The notes beneath the pieces are model-generated. The model worked only from the letters and a program-made list of their open reading frames with translations. It did no database searches and was not told the origin of the DNA. Source: Patescibacteria group bacterium (GTDB lineage: Bacteria > Patescibacteriota > Microgenomatia > JAMCZE01). From it: DNA of 42,748 nt. The stretch lies in contig JAMCZE010000011.1 of NCBI GenBank assembly GCA_023485845.1, positions 1-42,748 of the forward strand, read 5' to 3'. The position numbers and the translations under genes were made by a program. The first letter of the stretch is position 1. The number at the start of each line of letters is the position of its first letter. Positions 1 to 7,905 of this stretch are shown here, piece by piece.

Positions 1-67
1 CTTTCTGACCAGTTTTAACCTTCTCCAACACCTCCAGCTTTATTTCCTTAGGTACCGCTTTAAACAT
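1..67 (-). CDS. IS3-type transposase OrfA, N-terminal fragment cut by window edge
   Basis: Only the first 22 codons are visible, starting at ATG 67-65. The peptide (MFKAVPKEIKLEVLEKVKTG...) resembles the start of IS3-family OrfA helix-turn-helix proteins, which often have a lysine-rich 'KE.K.EVL..VK.G' beginning. These proteins bind the element ends and are fused to the OrfB integrase by frameshifting. No clear Shine-Dalgarno is visible. The call rests on a short stretch and on the terminal sequence at 127. Confidence 0.45.
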   Translation of the reverse strand, partial: MFKAVPKEIKLEVLEKVKTGQK

Positions 68-127
68 ATGCACAAATTCTACATCTCAAGACGCAGAAAG
101 TGTGTCCAGTTTATCGGGTACCTATCA
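1..127 (-). mobile_element. End of an IS3-type insertion sequence (partial)
   Basis: Read on the minus strand, the segment begins at 127 with TG and contains TGGACACAC, the kind of terminal sequence found in IS3/IS150-type elements, followed by the start of an OrfA-like protein running off the window edge. The other end and orfB lie outside. It abuts the truncated zinc-ribbon transposase exactly at that transposase's new stop codon, so it probably inserted there. The family is inferred from the terminus and 22 residues only. Confidence 0.55.
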
Positions 128-507
128 AGTTAAATAGTCAATGCCATAAAGAACGGGGATCTTTTTCTCATAGCCCTTGACGGCAATATATTTGCCGTCA
201 ACCAAAAGAATGCCACAAAATTTGGAACAATAAAATCTGGTGAGATCAGAACAGTACGGAATCTGTTTTAAAGCACTACGATAACGCCTAAAAGCCGTTG
301 CGGGTGAGAAGTTGTATTCCTCTGCAAGAGACCGGAAAGATTGGCCGCGAATATGGGATAGAAGAATCTTTTTGGGCCTGAGCTTCTCCTTGCGATTTAA
401 CTGGAACCACGCTCCACAAGTTTTACAGACTAACTTAATTTTCCCCCGACGAAGTCCTTTGCGGATTGCTACTTCGTGGCATTTTGGACATCTAAAGTTT
501 TTTTCAT
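125..507 (-). pseudogene. Zinc-ribbon DDE-type transposase, disrupted at both ends
   Basis: The minus strand encodes a zinc ribbon (CPKC about 20 residues before CKTC), a helix-turn-helix-like region and a 'LLVDGKYIAVKGYEKKIP' motif typical of the start of a transposase catalytic domain. The frame ends at TGA 127-125, which is created by the abutting IS3-type end, so the rest of the catalytic domain is missing. The 5' end is odd too. The only ATG (507-505) is out of frame with the zinc ribbon across a run of seven A (504-498), and the ribbon frame is closed by TAG at 529-527 with no start codon after it. Eight A would give a good start (MKKNFRCPKC). This is either an indel pseudogene or, less likely, slippage. 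The IS family is not certain (IS1249/ISL3-like is possible). Confidence 0.7.
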
Positions 508-574
508 CGCTGTAGTTTAGCGCAAACTAAAGAGATTTCACCTAGTGAAAATGGGGTTTTAGATTGTAAATATA

Positions 575-625
575 GGCCGAAGATACTAATTTAGGTGACC
601 AAAATGAAACGGTCTCGGCCTTTTT
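575..625 (+). terminator. Possible terminator hairpin before the tail operon
   Basis: GGCCGA (575-580) pairs with TCGGCC (615-620), extended by A574-T621, and a T-run follows (621-625). The 34-nt loop is long for a Rho-independent terminator, so the call is weak. It sits between the IS debris and the tail-gene leader. The rest of 530-621 holds a short inverted repeat (TTTCAC 536-541 / GTGAAA 545-550) that may belong to the end of the disrupted IS. I see no gene there. Confidence 0.3.
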
Positions 626-665
626 ATATAAGAAACTGATAATTCCTACCTACAATTAAGTAGAT
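622..665 (+). promoter_or_regulatory. Repeated phage leader/promoter, copy 1
   Basis: These 44 nt end directly at the tape-measure start codon. They align without gaps to 4495-4538, which ends directly at another tail gene's start codon (31 of 44 identical by eye). Conserved blocks are TTTT.TATAAGAA at the 5' end, TCCT in the middle, and ACAATTA..TAGAT next to the ATG. TATAAG could be a -10 element. No Shine-Dalgarno is seen. It is interpreted as a phage promoter/5'UTR module used for separate tail operons. Confidence 0.55.
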
Positions 666-2363
666 ATGGACAACGAGAAAATATTAGAAATAGTTCTCAA
701 AGCGCGGGATGAAGCCAGTAAAGTCATTGCCGGTGTAGGTGACCAGGTGGAAAAAAGTACCAAGCAAGTTATGGATTTGCAGTCGACCTTTAAGATCGCT
801 GGCGGGGTAATGTTGACGGCGGGTTTGGCTGGTATCGGAGCAATGAAGATGCTTGCCGACGCCGGAGCCGAACAGCAGGTAGCCATGGCCAGCGTAGAAG
901 CGACTTTGAAAAACGTCGCGGGCACGATCGGCAGTTTTGAGACGTTGAAGAAAACGACCGAAGATTTGGGAACCGCCTATATGAAGTTGGGCTTCGAAGA
1001 CGACGAAACTCAGCTGGCGTTTGCCCAGGATCTTCGGGTCACTAAAGACGTGGCTAACGCCAAGATAATGATGGCGACGGCAACCGATCTTGCCCGCCTC
1101 AAGCACATGTCCCTGGCTGAAGCCACGCAGATGCTCACCATGGCTTACGAGGGCAACCACCGAGCCCTGAAGACCCTTGGGATCGAGGTTGATGCCCATG
1201 CCAAAGGAATGGATACCATAAACGCGGTCGAGAAGGCAGCTTCCGGTCAAGCGGAGGCATTTTCGAAAACTTGGGAAGGGGCCACTGCCAGACTTGACGT
1301 CAATATCAAACAACTGAAGGAATCTCTGGGGGCCAGGCTGATTCCAAGCTTAACGGATTTTACAGAAAAAATCAGTGCCGTTATTGAACGATTAAACAAA
1401 CTCAGTCCGCAAACTTACGACACCATCATTAATGTTTTGAAATTTGGGACGGCTTTTGCCTTAGTTGGCGGCGCTATTCTTCTCTTCTTGGGGTTTCTTC
1501 CTGCTGTCGCGGCCGGTTTCGGCTTGATCTCCGGTGCTCTTTTACCGATTGCTTTGATTCTTGCCGGCGTGAGTGCCGCCGCCTTTCTCCTCTACAAAAA
1601 TTGGGACAATGTGACCAGAGCTTTCGAACAAGCCCGGCCCTATATTCAGACCGTTCTTGACCAGCTGTCAAAATTTTGGGTCGAAATCCAACCAAAACTG
1701 GAAGCCGCCTGGAACGCCATAAAAATTAAAATTGATGACCTGGCCAAGTTTATTAAGGACCATTGGGACCAGATAAAAATCGTCATAGAGATTGCTCTTG
1801 GAGTCATCATGACCTTCCTTATTGTCTGGTGGGAGCTATTTAAAACCGTTATCAAAGTTGCTCTCGACGCTATCTCCGGCAATTGGAAAGCTGTCTGGGA
1901 TGATATTAATGGCTTTTTTATTGGCGTTTGGGATGACATGAATGCCTTAACCGGCGGAAAGCTGGATGAAATCCTGAAAAATATCGAGAAATTCATTGGT
2001 GACGCCATTGCCAAATTTAAAAGCATGGCGGCGGGAATTACCAACGCCCTTCATGAGATCAAATTTCCTCATCTATCCATCGGCGAAGGCGATATTAATG
2101 TCGCCGGACACGACATTAAATATCCCAAACTGGACGTCCAGTGGTATGAACAAGGGGGTTATGTCCCCCAAACCGGTTTGGCCTATTTGCACCAAGGTGA
2201 ATTTGTCCTCTCCAGAGACATGCTGGAAGGACGAAAACCGGCGCCAACGTCTGCTTCTAATATTTACAAGCAACCAATAACGATCAATGCCAATGTTAAC
2301 AGCAATGTAGATATTAATTTGCTGGGCTACCGCCTGGCTTTTGCGTTACGTAATTCTAGATAA
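666..2363 (+). CDS. Phage tail tape measure protein
   Basis: Structural protein of a siphovirus tail. It sets tail length, fills the tail tube and is ejected with the DNA. The 565-residue product has an N-terminal helical region, a 'TARLDVNIKQLKESLGARL'-type segment (about residue 200-220) common in TP901-type tape measures, and a long hydrophobic zone (about 257-310) that would span the host membrane. A Trp-rich amphipathic helical region and a short C-terminal domain follow. It is short for the family, so the tail would be short or part of the protein is encoded elsewhere. The next tail gene starts 3 nt after its stop. The gene order tape measure, Dit, Tal supports the call. The start follows the repeated leader. 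Confidence 0.85.
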   Translation: MDNEKILEIVLKARDEASKVIAGVGDQVEKSTKQVMDLQSTFKIAGGVMLTAGLAGIGAMKMLADAGAEQQVAMASVEATLKNVAGTIGSFETLKKTTEDLGTAYMKLGFEDDETQLAFAQDLRVTKDVANAKIMMATATDLARLKHMSLAEATQMLTMAYEGNHRALKTLGIEVDAHAKGMDTINAVEKAASGQAEAFSKTWEGATARLDVNIKQLKESLGARLIPSLTDFTEKISAVIERLNKLSPQTYDTIINVLKFGTAFALVGGAILLFLGFLPAVAAGFGLISGALLPIALILAGVSAAAFLLYKNWDNVTRAFEQARPYIQTVLDQLSKFWVEIQPKLEAAWNAIKIKIDDLAKFIKDHWDQIKIVIEIALGVIMTFLIVWWELFKTVIKVALDAISGNWKAVWDDINGFFIGVWDDMNALTGGKLDEILKNIEKFIGDAIAKFKSMAAGITNALHEIKFPHLSIGEGDINVAGHDIKYPKLDVQWYEQGGYVPQTGLAYLHQGEFVLSRDMLEGRKPAPTSASNIYKQPITINANVNSNVDINLLGYRLAFALRNSR

Positions 2364-2366
2364 ACC

Positions 2367-3203
2367 ATGATTACCAGTGTCACTTTAGGAAATAACCAGC
2401 TGACCGGAGCGCAAGTTTTTTGTACGGCCATCAGAAACGCCGGCTTCCCGGGCGTGGCCTACACCCGGACCAAACGTGGCGGCTACCAGGGATCAAAACT
2501 AGTGACTCCCACTTTTGTCGGTTACAAAATCGAGCTAGAATGGAAAATTATCGGGGTTTCTTTCTCTGATCTGGCCACTCAACGGGAAAATTTTATTAAC
2601 GCTTTAGGTTTGGTTCATTCTCAAGGTTCGCAAACGCTGATCATCGCTAAATCCAATGGCATCCAGGTCCAGGCTGACGTTAAAGCCATTGATGTGACCG
2701 CTGATCTGGATACTGACAATCTTCTAGCCACCAATGTCCTGACGGAGATGGAAATAGAATATCCACTGCTTCAAAGTACCCAACAAAACTCCCAAGACGT
2801 CCTTATATTTAGCGGTGGTGGTGTAGGAGTGCCAATGAAGATTCCCATGGACATGTCCGTCGGCGGGACCAATCTGGTAACAATTACCAATAATGGCAAT
2901 TACGCTGCATATCCGGTATTCACTCTCGTGGGTAAGCTTACCAATCCGGCGTTTACGAATTTGACGACCGGAAAACAATTATCTTTGAACTACTCGCCGG
3001 CAGATAACACTCAGTCGATTGTCATCGACACTTACGCCCGGACCGTTCTCCTCCAGCCTTCAGGCAATAACGGCCGGCAGTATGTCAGCGGTGACTTTTG
3101 GACTATCGCCAAGGGGAACAATGTTTTACAGCTTGGCAATGCCAACCAATCAGATAGCGGCAAAGTGACCATAACCTGGCGCGATGCCTATTTAGGAATC
3201 TAA
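2367..3203 (+). CDS. Phage distal tail (Dit-like) protein
   Basis: Probably forms the hexameric ring at the tail tip joining tube and baseplate. The 278 residues fit a two-domain Dit: an N-terminal tail-tube-like fold (about 1-135) and a C-terminal beta-rich domain (about 150-278) with 'TNNGNYAAYPVFTLVG' and a closing 'KVTITWRDAYLGI', the pattern of siphovirus tail-component C-terminal domains, where a Tyr/Trp-containing beta-sandwich is usual. It lies between the tape measure (3-nt gap) and a Tal-like protein (4-nt gap), the usual position of Dit. Assignment is from order and general sequence pattern. Confidence 0.7.
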   Translation: MITSVTLGNNQLTGAQVFCTAIRNAGFPGVAYTRTKRGGYQGSKLVTPTFVGYKIELEWKIIGVSFSDLATQRENFINALGLVHSQGSQTLIIAKSNGIQVQADVKAIDVTADLDTDNLLATNVLTEMEIEYPLLQSTQQNSQDVLIFSGGGVGVPMKIPMDMSVGGTNLVTITNNGNYAAYPVFTLVGKLTNPAFTNLTTGKQLSLNYSPADNTQSIVIDTYARTVLLQPSGNNGRQYVSGDFWTIAKGNNVLQLGNANQSDSGKVTITWRDAYLGI

Positions 3204-3207
3204 ACTT

Positions 3208-4263
3208 ATGTCAGCCAACATTACCGTCAAAATTCAAAATCCGGTCACCGACGACCTCTATGAACTGCCATTTTCGGCGATCAGTTATACCGAAGAGCTA
3301 AACGGCGGCAAGGATGCCCAATTCAGCTTCGATTTCATGGCTCTTGCCGATATTGCCAAAGCCTACAACACCAACCCGCTTTTCCTCCTGACCTCATCCT
3401 ACCGGGAAATTTGGGTAGAGATGAGCGGATCGAAGATATGGTACGGAGTCATTTCTGACTTTCATCTGACTAAAGACGCTCAAGGATTGTTTCAGTTAAA
3501 CGTTTATGGGCTGGACTTTTTCTCGCTTTTCCAAAAGAGGCGGACAAACAACTCGACTGTATTTACGTCTATCGATGCCGGGCAAATCGCTTGGTCACTG
3601 ATTAACACCAGCCAGCAAGCTGATTTACCCTATTCTGATTTGGGAATAACTCAGGGATCAATTCCGGCAAGCACCACCAGAACTATCGAATATAATTTTG
3701 CTGAAATCCGCCAGGCAATAATTGACTTGTCTAACGCCAAAGTTAAAAACGGCTTTGATTTTGATATCGACTTCACCAAAAAGTTCAATGTCTATTACCC
3801 TTATAAGGGGACAACGCGAAGTAACATCATTCTGGATGATAAGAATCTTCTCGGTTGGGCGGCCGTCAAAAATCTTTTAACAAACATTACCAATAAAGTT
3901 TATGTCGTCGGGAAAGGCATTAATAGCGACGTGGCCTATGTCTACGTTTCCGCCTCGTCTGATTACAGAAGTGCCTTTAAAGTCCTAGAGGATGCTGTTA
4001 GTGACAAAGCTCTGGACAGTCTGACTAACCTAACTGACGAAGCTAATATGTTCCTGGCATATAACCAGGCGCCGATTCTCACTTTGACCTTAAAACATCA
4101 CGGCGAAGATCCGGATATCACAACTTACGATCTTGGGGACATTATTTTTGTAACGATCCCGGAATTATCCCTCTCTCTTGCTTCCTTCCGCGTCAAAAAA
4201 CGCCAGGTCCAGATTGACGAAAACGGCAATATCTTGGTTGATGTCGATTTACAAACAATTTAA
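3208..4263 (+). CDS. Phage tail hub / Tal-like (Gp37-type) protein
   Basis: Likely trimeric tail-tip hub below Dit. The 351 residues begin with a beta-rich region (LYELPFSAISYTEELNG), then 'YREIWVEMSGSKIWYGVISDF' and 'LNVYGLDFFSLFQKRRTN', features typical of siphovirus Gp37-like/Tal proteins, in which 'W.G.I' and 'GLD.F.LL..R' motifs recur. The C-terminal part ('TYDLGDIIFVTIPELSLS...FRVKKRQVQIDENG') resembles the closing beta domain of these hubs. No peptidase or lysozyme domain is visible. The gene is tightly packed with Dit and the small downstream gene. Confidence 0.68.
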   Translation: MSANITVKIQNPVTDDLYELPFSAISYTEELNGGKDAQFSFDFMALADIAKAYNTNPLFLLTSSYREIWVEMSGSKIWYGVISDFHLTKDAQGLFQLNVYGLDFFSLFQKRRTNNSTVFTSIDAGQIAWSLINTSQQADLPYSDLGITQGSIPASTTRTIEYNFAEIRQAIIDLSNAKVKNGFDFDIDFTKKFNVYYPYKGTTRSNIILDDKNLLGWAAVKNLLTNITNKVYVVGKGINSDVAYVYVSASSDYRSAFKVLEDAVSDKALDSLTNLTDEANMFLAYNQAPILTLTLKHHGEDPDITTYDLGDIIFVTIPELSLSLASFRVKKRQVQIDENGNILVDVDLQTI

Positions 4264-4266
4264 CTT

Positions 4267-4494
4267 ATGGAAATGTGGAAGAAAATCATTAATGACATTC
4301 TGCGCCGGCTGGATGCGCTGGAAAATAACGTGGTGATTAAAAAGATTACGATTCCTTCTGATGGCTATTTGGTTTTAAAAGAAGTTACCAGTGATCCAAG
4401 TACGCCAAAAGAAGGCGAGATGTGGGTCAATAAAACTACCTGGCAAATAAAAGCCTGCATTAACGGCGTGATTAAAGTCTTCACTATCACCTGA
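4267..4494 (+). CDS. Small phage baseplate/tail-associated protein
   Basis: 75 residues: a short N-terminal helix (about 1-22, amphipathic, possibly coiled coil), then a beta region with 'PKEGEMWVNKTTWQIKACING'. This 'G.MW.N..T..IK....G' pattern occurs in many phage tail-fibre or adaptor proteins, often at the end of structural genes. It starts 3 nt after the hub gene and is followed by the second copy of the repeated leader, so it closes the first tail transcription unit. The exact role is unknown. Confidence 0.6.
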   Translation: MEMWKKIINDILRRLDALENNVVIKKITIPSDGYLVLKEVTSDPSTPKEGEMWVNKTTWQIKACINGVIKVFTIT

Positions 4495-4538
4495 TTTTGT
4501 ATAAGAACCCGCACGCTCCTCAATACAATTAGATAGAT
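4495..4538 (+). promoter_or_regulatory. Repeated phage leader/promoter, copy 2
   Basis: Ungapped match to 622-665 ending exactly at the next start codon (ATG 4539). It shares TTTT.TATAAGAA, TCCT and ACAATTA..TAGAT. The middle 8 nt differ completely, which argues that the flanking blocks are under selection. No Shine-Dalgarno is visible. Confidence 0.55.
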
Positions 4539-5402
4539 ATGATTAGAACCATTAGATCAGGCGGAACGGCCCATACGGAGGCGAGTGTTCTTCAGTTTGT
4601 CACCGACCTGCTGAAAGCCTCGGGTGTTTTGGACACAACTGGAACTCAATTCAAAGCCCAAGCACAAGCGTCACCTGATATGACGGCGCTAATAAATGTT
4701 GGTCGTGCCTATATTCTCAACTCCGGCGGAAACGGCTATCCCATTTATATGGATGCCTCGTCAAATGTCACCTTCGGGGCCAATTCCTCGGGTAACCCAC
4801 GAATTGATTCCGTAATTTTATACATTGACCTGTCCGCCTCCCCCAATGCCGATTCCTCTAATGTTGCTAAGCTAGCAGTGGTCCAGGGAACACCGGGGGC
4901 TTCTCCGAACCCGCCCAACACTTCTCAGATCCAGGCAGCTATTGGTGCGTCTAACCCTTATATAATTCTGGCCAACGTCACTGTGGCTTCCGGAGCAGTT
5001 CAAATTACCAACGGCAATATTGCTGACGTGAGAACCCAAATATCGTTCCGATCCGACGTTTTAAACCAGGACCAATGGGTGACGGTTAATGCAACAACCT
5101 CAACTACCACGTTGGATCTTTCTAAGGGCAAGAAATTTATCGTTAATTTGCAAACCGCAACTACAACCTTAGCCCTTCTTAACGTGCCTTTAAATTGCAA
5201 ATCAATTGTGGTCCGGCCGGTCCAGGATGCCACCGGAAGCCGGGTGCTGAACTGGTGGTCCGGATTGTCTTGGCCGGGTGGAACCGCGCCGACACTGACG
5301 ACAACGGCCAATAAAGCCGATGAGTACGGGATTAATTTCTTAACGGTGACTAATGATTCCACCAACACATCCGAGGGCTTTATCATTGGCCAAAGTATTT
5401 AA
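4539..5402 (+). CDS. Phage tail/baseplate structural protein (putative upper baseplate or fibre)
   Basis: 287 residues, polar and rich in Thr, Ser, Asn and Ala, with almost no charged catalytic motifs. The N-terminal half ('SVLQFVTDLLKASGVLD', 'DMTALINVGRAYILNSGGNGYPIYMD', 'PRIDSVILYIDLS', 'YIILANVTVASGAVQITNGNI.D.R') matches a pattern seen in phage baseplate upper proteins and tail-fibre attachment proteins. The C-terminal third is a beta-rich region likely to be a receptor-binding or trimerisation part. It starts right after leader copy 2 and is followed 2 nt later by another fibre candidate. Function is inferred from context and composition. Confidence 0.58.
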   Translation: MIRTIRSGGTAHTEASVLQFVTDLLKASGVLDTTGTQFKAQAQASPDMTALINVGRAYILNSGGNGYPIYMDASSNVTFGANSSGNPRIDSVILYIDLSASPNADSSNVAKLAVVQGTPGASPNPPNTSQIQAAIGASNPYIILANVTVASGAVQITNGNIADVRTQISFRSDVLNQDQWVTVNATTSTTTLDLSKGKKFIVNLQTATTTLALLNVPLNCKSIVVRPVQDATGSRVLNWWSGLSWPGGTAPTLTTTANKADEYGINFLTVTNDSTNTSEGFIIGQSI

Positions 5403-5404
5403 AT

Positions 5405-6397
5405 ATGGATAATAATAAACTTTTTTCCAGAAACGAGCGACTGATTCTCCGGATGGTAAACTCTCCGGCCGTCAGGGAATATTTGGGCATTAAAGAAACT
5501 TATCCGATTGTTAAAGTTTCACCAAACAGCCTTCATTTTCTGGCTGATCAAAAAGATAATAAAGCAATTTGCCTCGCACGATTTTATTGTAACCAGGAGA
5601 TAGGCAGAATCTTTCTTCCGGTTCTTTCGCAATTAGAAATAGCCAACGAATATAGTGTTGTCCGGAATAACCCCTTTGAAGCGGGTTTGCATTTTGCCGG
5701 CATACAAAGAAACAACCGGATCTTCCCCACAATCTATTTAAAAGTCAGTCAATTCAGTGTTAACGGCAGCGATGGTGAGGTGGGTTGTGGCGGCGATCCC
5801 AACTTTTCCAACATGCACAATGCTTCAAACGGCGGTTGGACAAATCAAGCGGCTAATGCAGTGGCCCAATCAAATTTTGGGGTTGATCACACCGATAAAT
5901 ACTGGATAAAAAGACCTTTCGTTCCTTTTGACACTTCCGCTATTGGTGGCGGGAAAATTACGGCCGCTAAACTTTATCTTTATGTTAACGGAGCCAATCA
6001 TCAGTGGGGAGGATCTGGTTGTTTTGCTACCGTGGTCCAAACATCACAAGCGAATATTGCACTTCTAGCACTTTCTGACTATCCACTTTGTGGTTCTTCA
6101 GTTAACAATCCCACTGAAGGTAGTAACCAGCTGGCGCTGTCAACTATTGTTAGCCAGCAAAACAGCTATAACTACTGGACCCTTAATGCCACAGGCTTAA
6201 CTTGGATCAATGGTAAGGGAACGACCAAACTAGGACTACGTTGCGGCATTGATTACACGTCCAGTGACCCAGGCATGGGTGGCAATCAGGGAGAAAACTT
6301 CGTTTGGAATAACTCCTATTCAACCAGCAACAAACCTTACTTGGAAGTTACTTACACTCCAGCCGGTGGCGGGGCTTTTAATTTTCTGATTTTTTGA
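5405..6397 (+). CDS. Putative tail fibre / receptor-binding protein with DNRLRE/CBM96-like domain
   Basis: 330 residues. The N-terminal third is a phage-specific region. From about residue 118 a beta-sandwich-like domain follows: 'ITAAKLYLYVNGA', several Trp/Gly/Asn-rich strands, 'YWTLNATGLTWINGKGTTKLGLRC', and the terminal 'KPYLEVTYTP'. This is the layout of DNRLRE/CBM96-type domains, which bind surfaces or carbohydrates. Four Cys in the second half (GCGG, GSGCFA, PLCGS, LRCG) could form disulfides outside the cell. The position after the tail genes and before holin and endolysin fits an adhesin. Receptor unknown. Confidence 0.55.
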   Translation: MDNNKLFSRNERLILRMVNSPAVREYLGIKETYPIVKVSPNSLHFLADQKDNKAICLARFYCNQEIGRIFLPVLSQLEIANEYSVVRNNPFEAGLHFAGIQRNNRIFPTIYLKVSQFSVNGSDGEVGCGGDPNFSNMHNASNGGWTNQAANAVAQSNFGVDHTDKYWIKRPFVPFDTSAIGGGKITAAKLYLYVNGANHQWGGSGCFATVVQTSQANIALLALSDYPLCGSSVNNPTEGSNQLALSTIVSQQNSYNYWTLNATGLTWINGKGTTKLGLRCGIDYTSSDPGMGGNQGENFVWNNSYSTSNKPYLEVTYTPAGGGAFNFLIF

Positions 6398-6398
6398 T

Positions 6399-6641
6399 AT
6401 GGCCAAAAACGGTGTTTGTTACAAAGATTTATATCTGGCACTTGAAGATCTCCGACGGGAGATGAACGGCAGATTTGACCGTATGGAAGATGTTTTTATC
6501 ACCTTCCACAAGGATGAGTTTGAACCTCTTCTCAACTGGAAGTCGGAATTGTCCGGAAAGTTAGCGGTTGCGGGAACCTTAGTTTTATTTGTCAGCTCAG
6601 CAATTTGGACATTTGTTTACGACAGAATTTGGGGGCGCTGA
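6399..6641 (+). CDS. XhlA-like holin-associated membrane protein
   Basis: 80 residues: an N-terminal charged coiled-coil helix (about 5-45, 'LALEDLRREMNGRFDRMEDVF') and one C-terminal membrane segment (about 52-73) ending 'IWTFVYDRIWGR'. This 'coiled coil, W, TM, short tail' plan is that of hemolysin XhlA-type proteins, which work with holin and endolysin in host lysis. It starts 1 nt after the fibre gene's stop and its stop overlaps the endolysin start (TGATG). It could instead be a tail or membrane accessory protein. Confidence 0.55.
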   Translation: MAKNGVCYKDLYLALEDLRREMNGRFDRMEDVFITFHKDEFEPLLNWKSELSGKLAVAGTLVLFVSSAIWTFVYDRIWGR

Positions 6642-7510
6642 TGATTTCTGTACCAAATTATGCTCAAAGAGATGGCAAGTGGGGTAGTCTCACATTAGGA
6701 TCTAGTGGCCTTTCTGTGGCTTCTTACGGCTGTACTTCGGTTTGTTGCGCTGCTTGCTTAGGAATTGATCCAGCAACTTTTATAGACAAGATGAACAACA
6801 ACGCCGGCTACACCCCAGGCGGCCTTTTAATCTGGCAAATTGCGGCCAATCTTTTTAACGGTTCAGTCTCTAGGCATGATTGGTCAGAAAACCCTTCGGA
6901 TTTAGACTGGATAAAAAGTTTTCTTCAAAAAGGTTATCCCGTTATTCTCGAGACTCGTTTTCCTGGAAACTATAACGACGCTGAACGAAGCCTCACTTCC
7001 CATATGCACTTTGTCGTCTGTGTTGCTGACGACTTAACCATTAATGATCCCTGGTTTAACGATCAGGTGAAATTTACCGATAGGTACGGAGATCCGGCAC
7101 GATGGATTTATTCGGCGGTTTGCTTTAATAAGATCGTTGGCTCAAGCCAAAACCAAGTTACACTGGATGGTGACAAGTTTTCAGAGCTGGTCGATAAATC
7201 CACAAAATATGATGCTTTCGTGGCCGGCGGATACAAATCCATTGATGACATTAACAAAAAGCTTTCGGATTTAACTTCCCAAGTCCATGAGTACTCCATC
7301 AGCTTAGATACCGAAAAACAGCGTGCCGACAATCTCGATTCCTTCCTCGGTCAACTAGCAGAAATTCTTAATGTCCCAAAAGAACAATCACAAGTGCTAG
7401 CAACGATAAATGGAATGATCTCTTCAGCTGATTCAGTAGAGAAGTTTACTAAACAGATCTCAGATCTCCAAAGTGAATTAGCCAACGCTAATGGGTCGAT
7501 TAAAATCTAA
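6641..7510 (+). CDS. Endolysin-like C39/papain-fold peptidase (C-terminus frameshifted)
   Basis: Probable cell-wall peptidase. Residues 1-155 form a C39-like cysteine peptidase: Cys31 in 'SYGCTS', His123 in 'HMHFVV', Asp136 in 'INDPW', a complete triad in the right order. Residues about 175-285 are a coiled coil. I chose ATG 6641 rather than an in-frame ATG 36 nt upstream because it overlaps the holin-like stop and has GGGGG 6-10 nt upstream. The frame stops at 7510 in the coiled coil, but the -1 frame continues it for about 55 codons to 7665 and ends in a basic 'RKKFAKWIIEIFSD' tail. A missing A in the A-run near 7499-7502 explains this. Confidence 0.75.
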   Translation: MISVPNYAQRDGKWGSLTLGSSGLSVASYGCTSVCCAACLGIDPATFIDKMNNNAGYTPGGLLIWQIAANLFNGSVSRHDWSENPSDLDWIKSFLQKGYPVILETRFPGNYNDAERSLTSHMHFVVCVADDLTINDPWFNDQVKFTDRYGDPARWIYSAVCFNKIVGSSQNQVTLDGDKFSELVDKSTKYDAFVAGGYKSIDDINKKLSDLTSQVHEYSISLDTEKQRADNLDSFLGQLAEILNVPKEQSQVLATINGMISSADSVEKFTKQISDLQSELANANGSIKI

Positions 7511-7665
7511 CAAAACAACTGCGGGATTCACAAACGGCATTACAAGATGCCACTAGCGCTAGGGATCAATCCGAAAAACAATACAAAGATTTATTAGCCA
7601 CAACTCCGGAACCGTTAATCCGAAAAAAATTTGCGAAATGGATTATAGAAATCTTCAGTGACTAG
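7499..7665 (+). pseudogene. Frameshifted C-terminal part of the endolysin
   Basis: Shifted by -1 relative to the endolysin, this stretch reads 'NLTKQLRDSQTALQD...SEKQYKDLLATTPEP...LIRKKFAKWIIEIFSD' and stops at 7663-7665. It continues the coiled-coil heptads without a break, and the stop lies just before the next gene's ribosome site. The junction (ATT AAA ATC TAA) is not a good slippery heptamer, so a one-base deletion in an A-run, biological or from sequencing, is more likely than programmed shifting. Confidence 0.65.
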
Positions 7666-7680
7666 AAGGGTGGTGAGAAT

Positions 7681-7902
7681 ATGGAATTAAAACCAGGTTA
7701 CCAGTCAACAGAATTTTACGTTACGCTAATTTCCCAAGCGATCGGGATATTGGCTTTAACGGGTGTCGTAATTCCCGACCAAATAGGGGAGTTGTCGAAA
7801 GCAATTATTACTATTATCGGAGCATTAATCTCCATCGTGCCGGCGGTCGTTTATATTTTTAACCGAACGTGGCTGAAATCAAAAGTCTCGGGAACAAATT
7901 AA
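7681..7902 (+). CDS. Phage holin-like small membrane protein
   Basis: 73 residues with two predicted membrane segments: about 11-31 ('YVTLISQAIGILALTGVVIP') and about 39-61 ('AIITIIGALISIVPAVVYIF'), separated by a short polar turn and followed by a basic tail. This size and layout fit small holins that open the membrane for the endolysin. A strong Shine-Dalgarno (AAGGGTGGTGAG) precedes ATG 7681. It follows the endolysin and ends 3 nt before the convergent coiled-coil gene. Confidence 0.65.
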   Translation: MELKPGYQSTEFYVTLISQAIGILALTGVVIPDQIGELSKAIITIIGALISIVPAVVYIFNRTWLKSKVSGTN

Positions 7903-7905
7903 AAG

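Noticed and set aside
656-2280. Long open frames on the opposite strand and other frames within the tape-measure gene
   Set aside because: They lie wholly inside a gene with recognisable protein pattern, have no ribosome sites or known motifs, and look like shadows of its codon bias.
4539-6397. Diversity-generating retroelement acting on the adhesin genes
   Set aside because: No reverse transcriptase, accessory protein or template-like repeat is visible in the window.
7496-7510. Programmed -1 frameshift in the endolysin gene
   Set aside because: The codons at the junction (ATT AAA ATC TAA) do not form an X XXY YYZ heptamer, and slipping AAA onto TAA pairs poorly. An indel is simpler.
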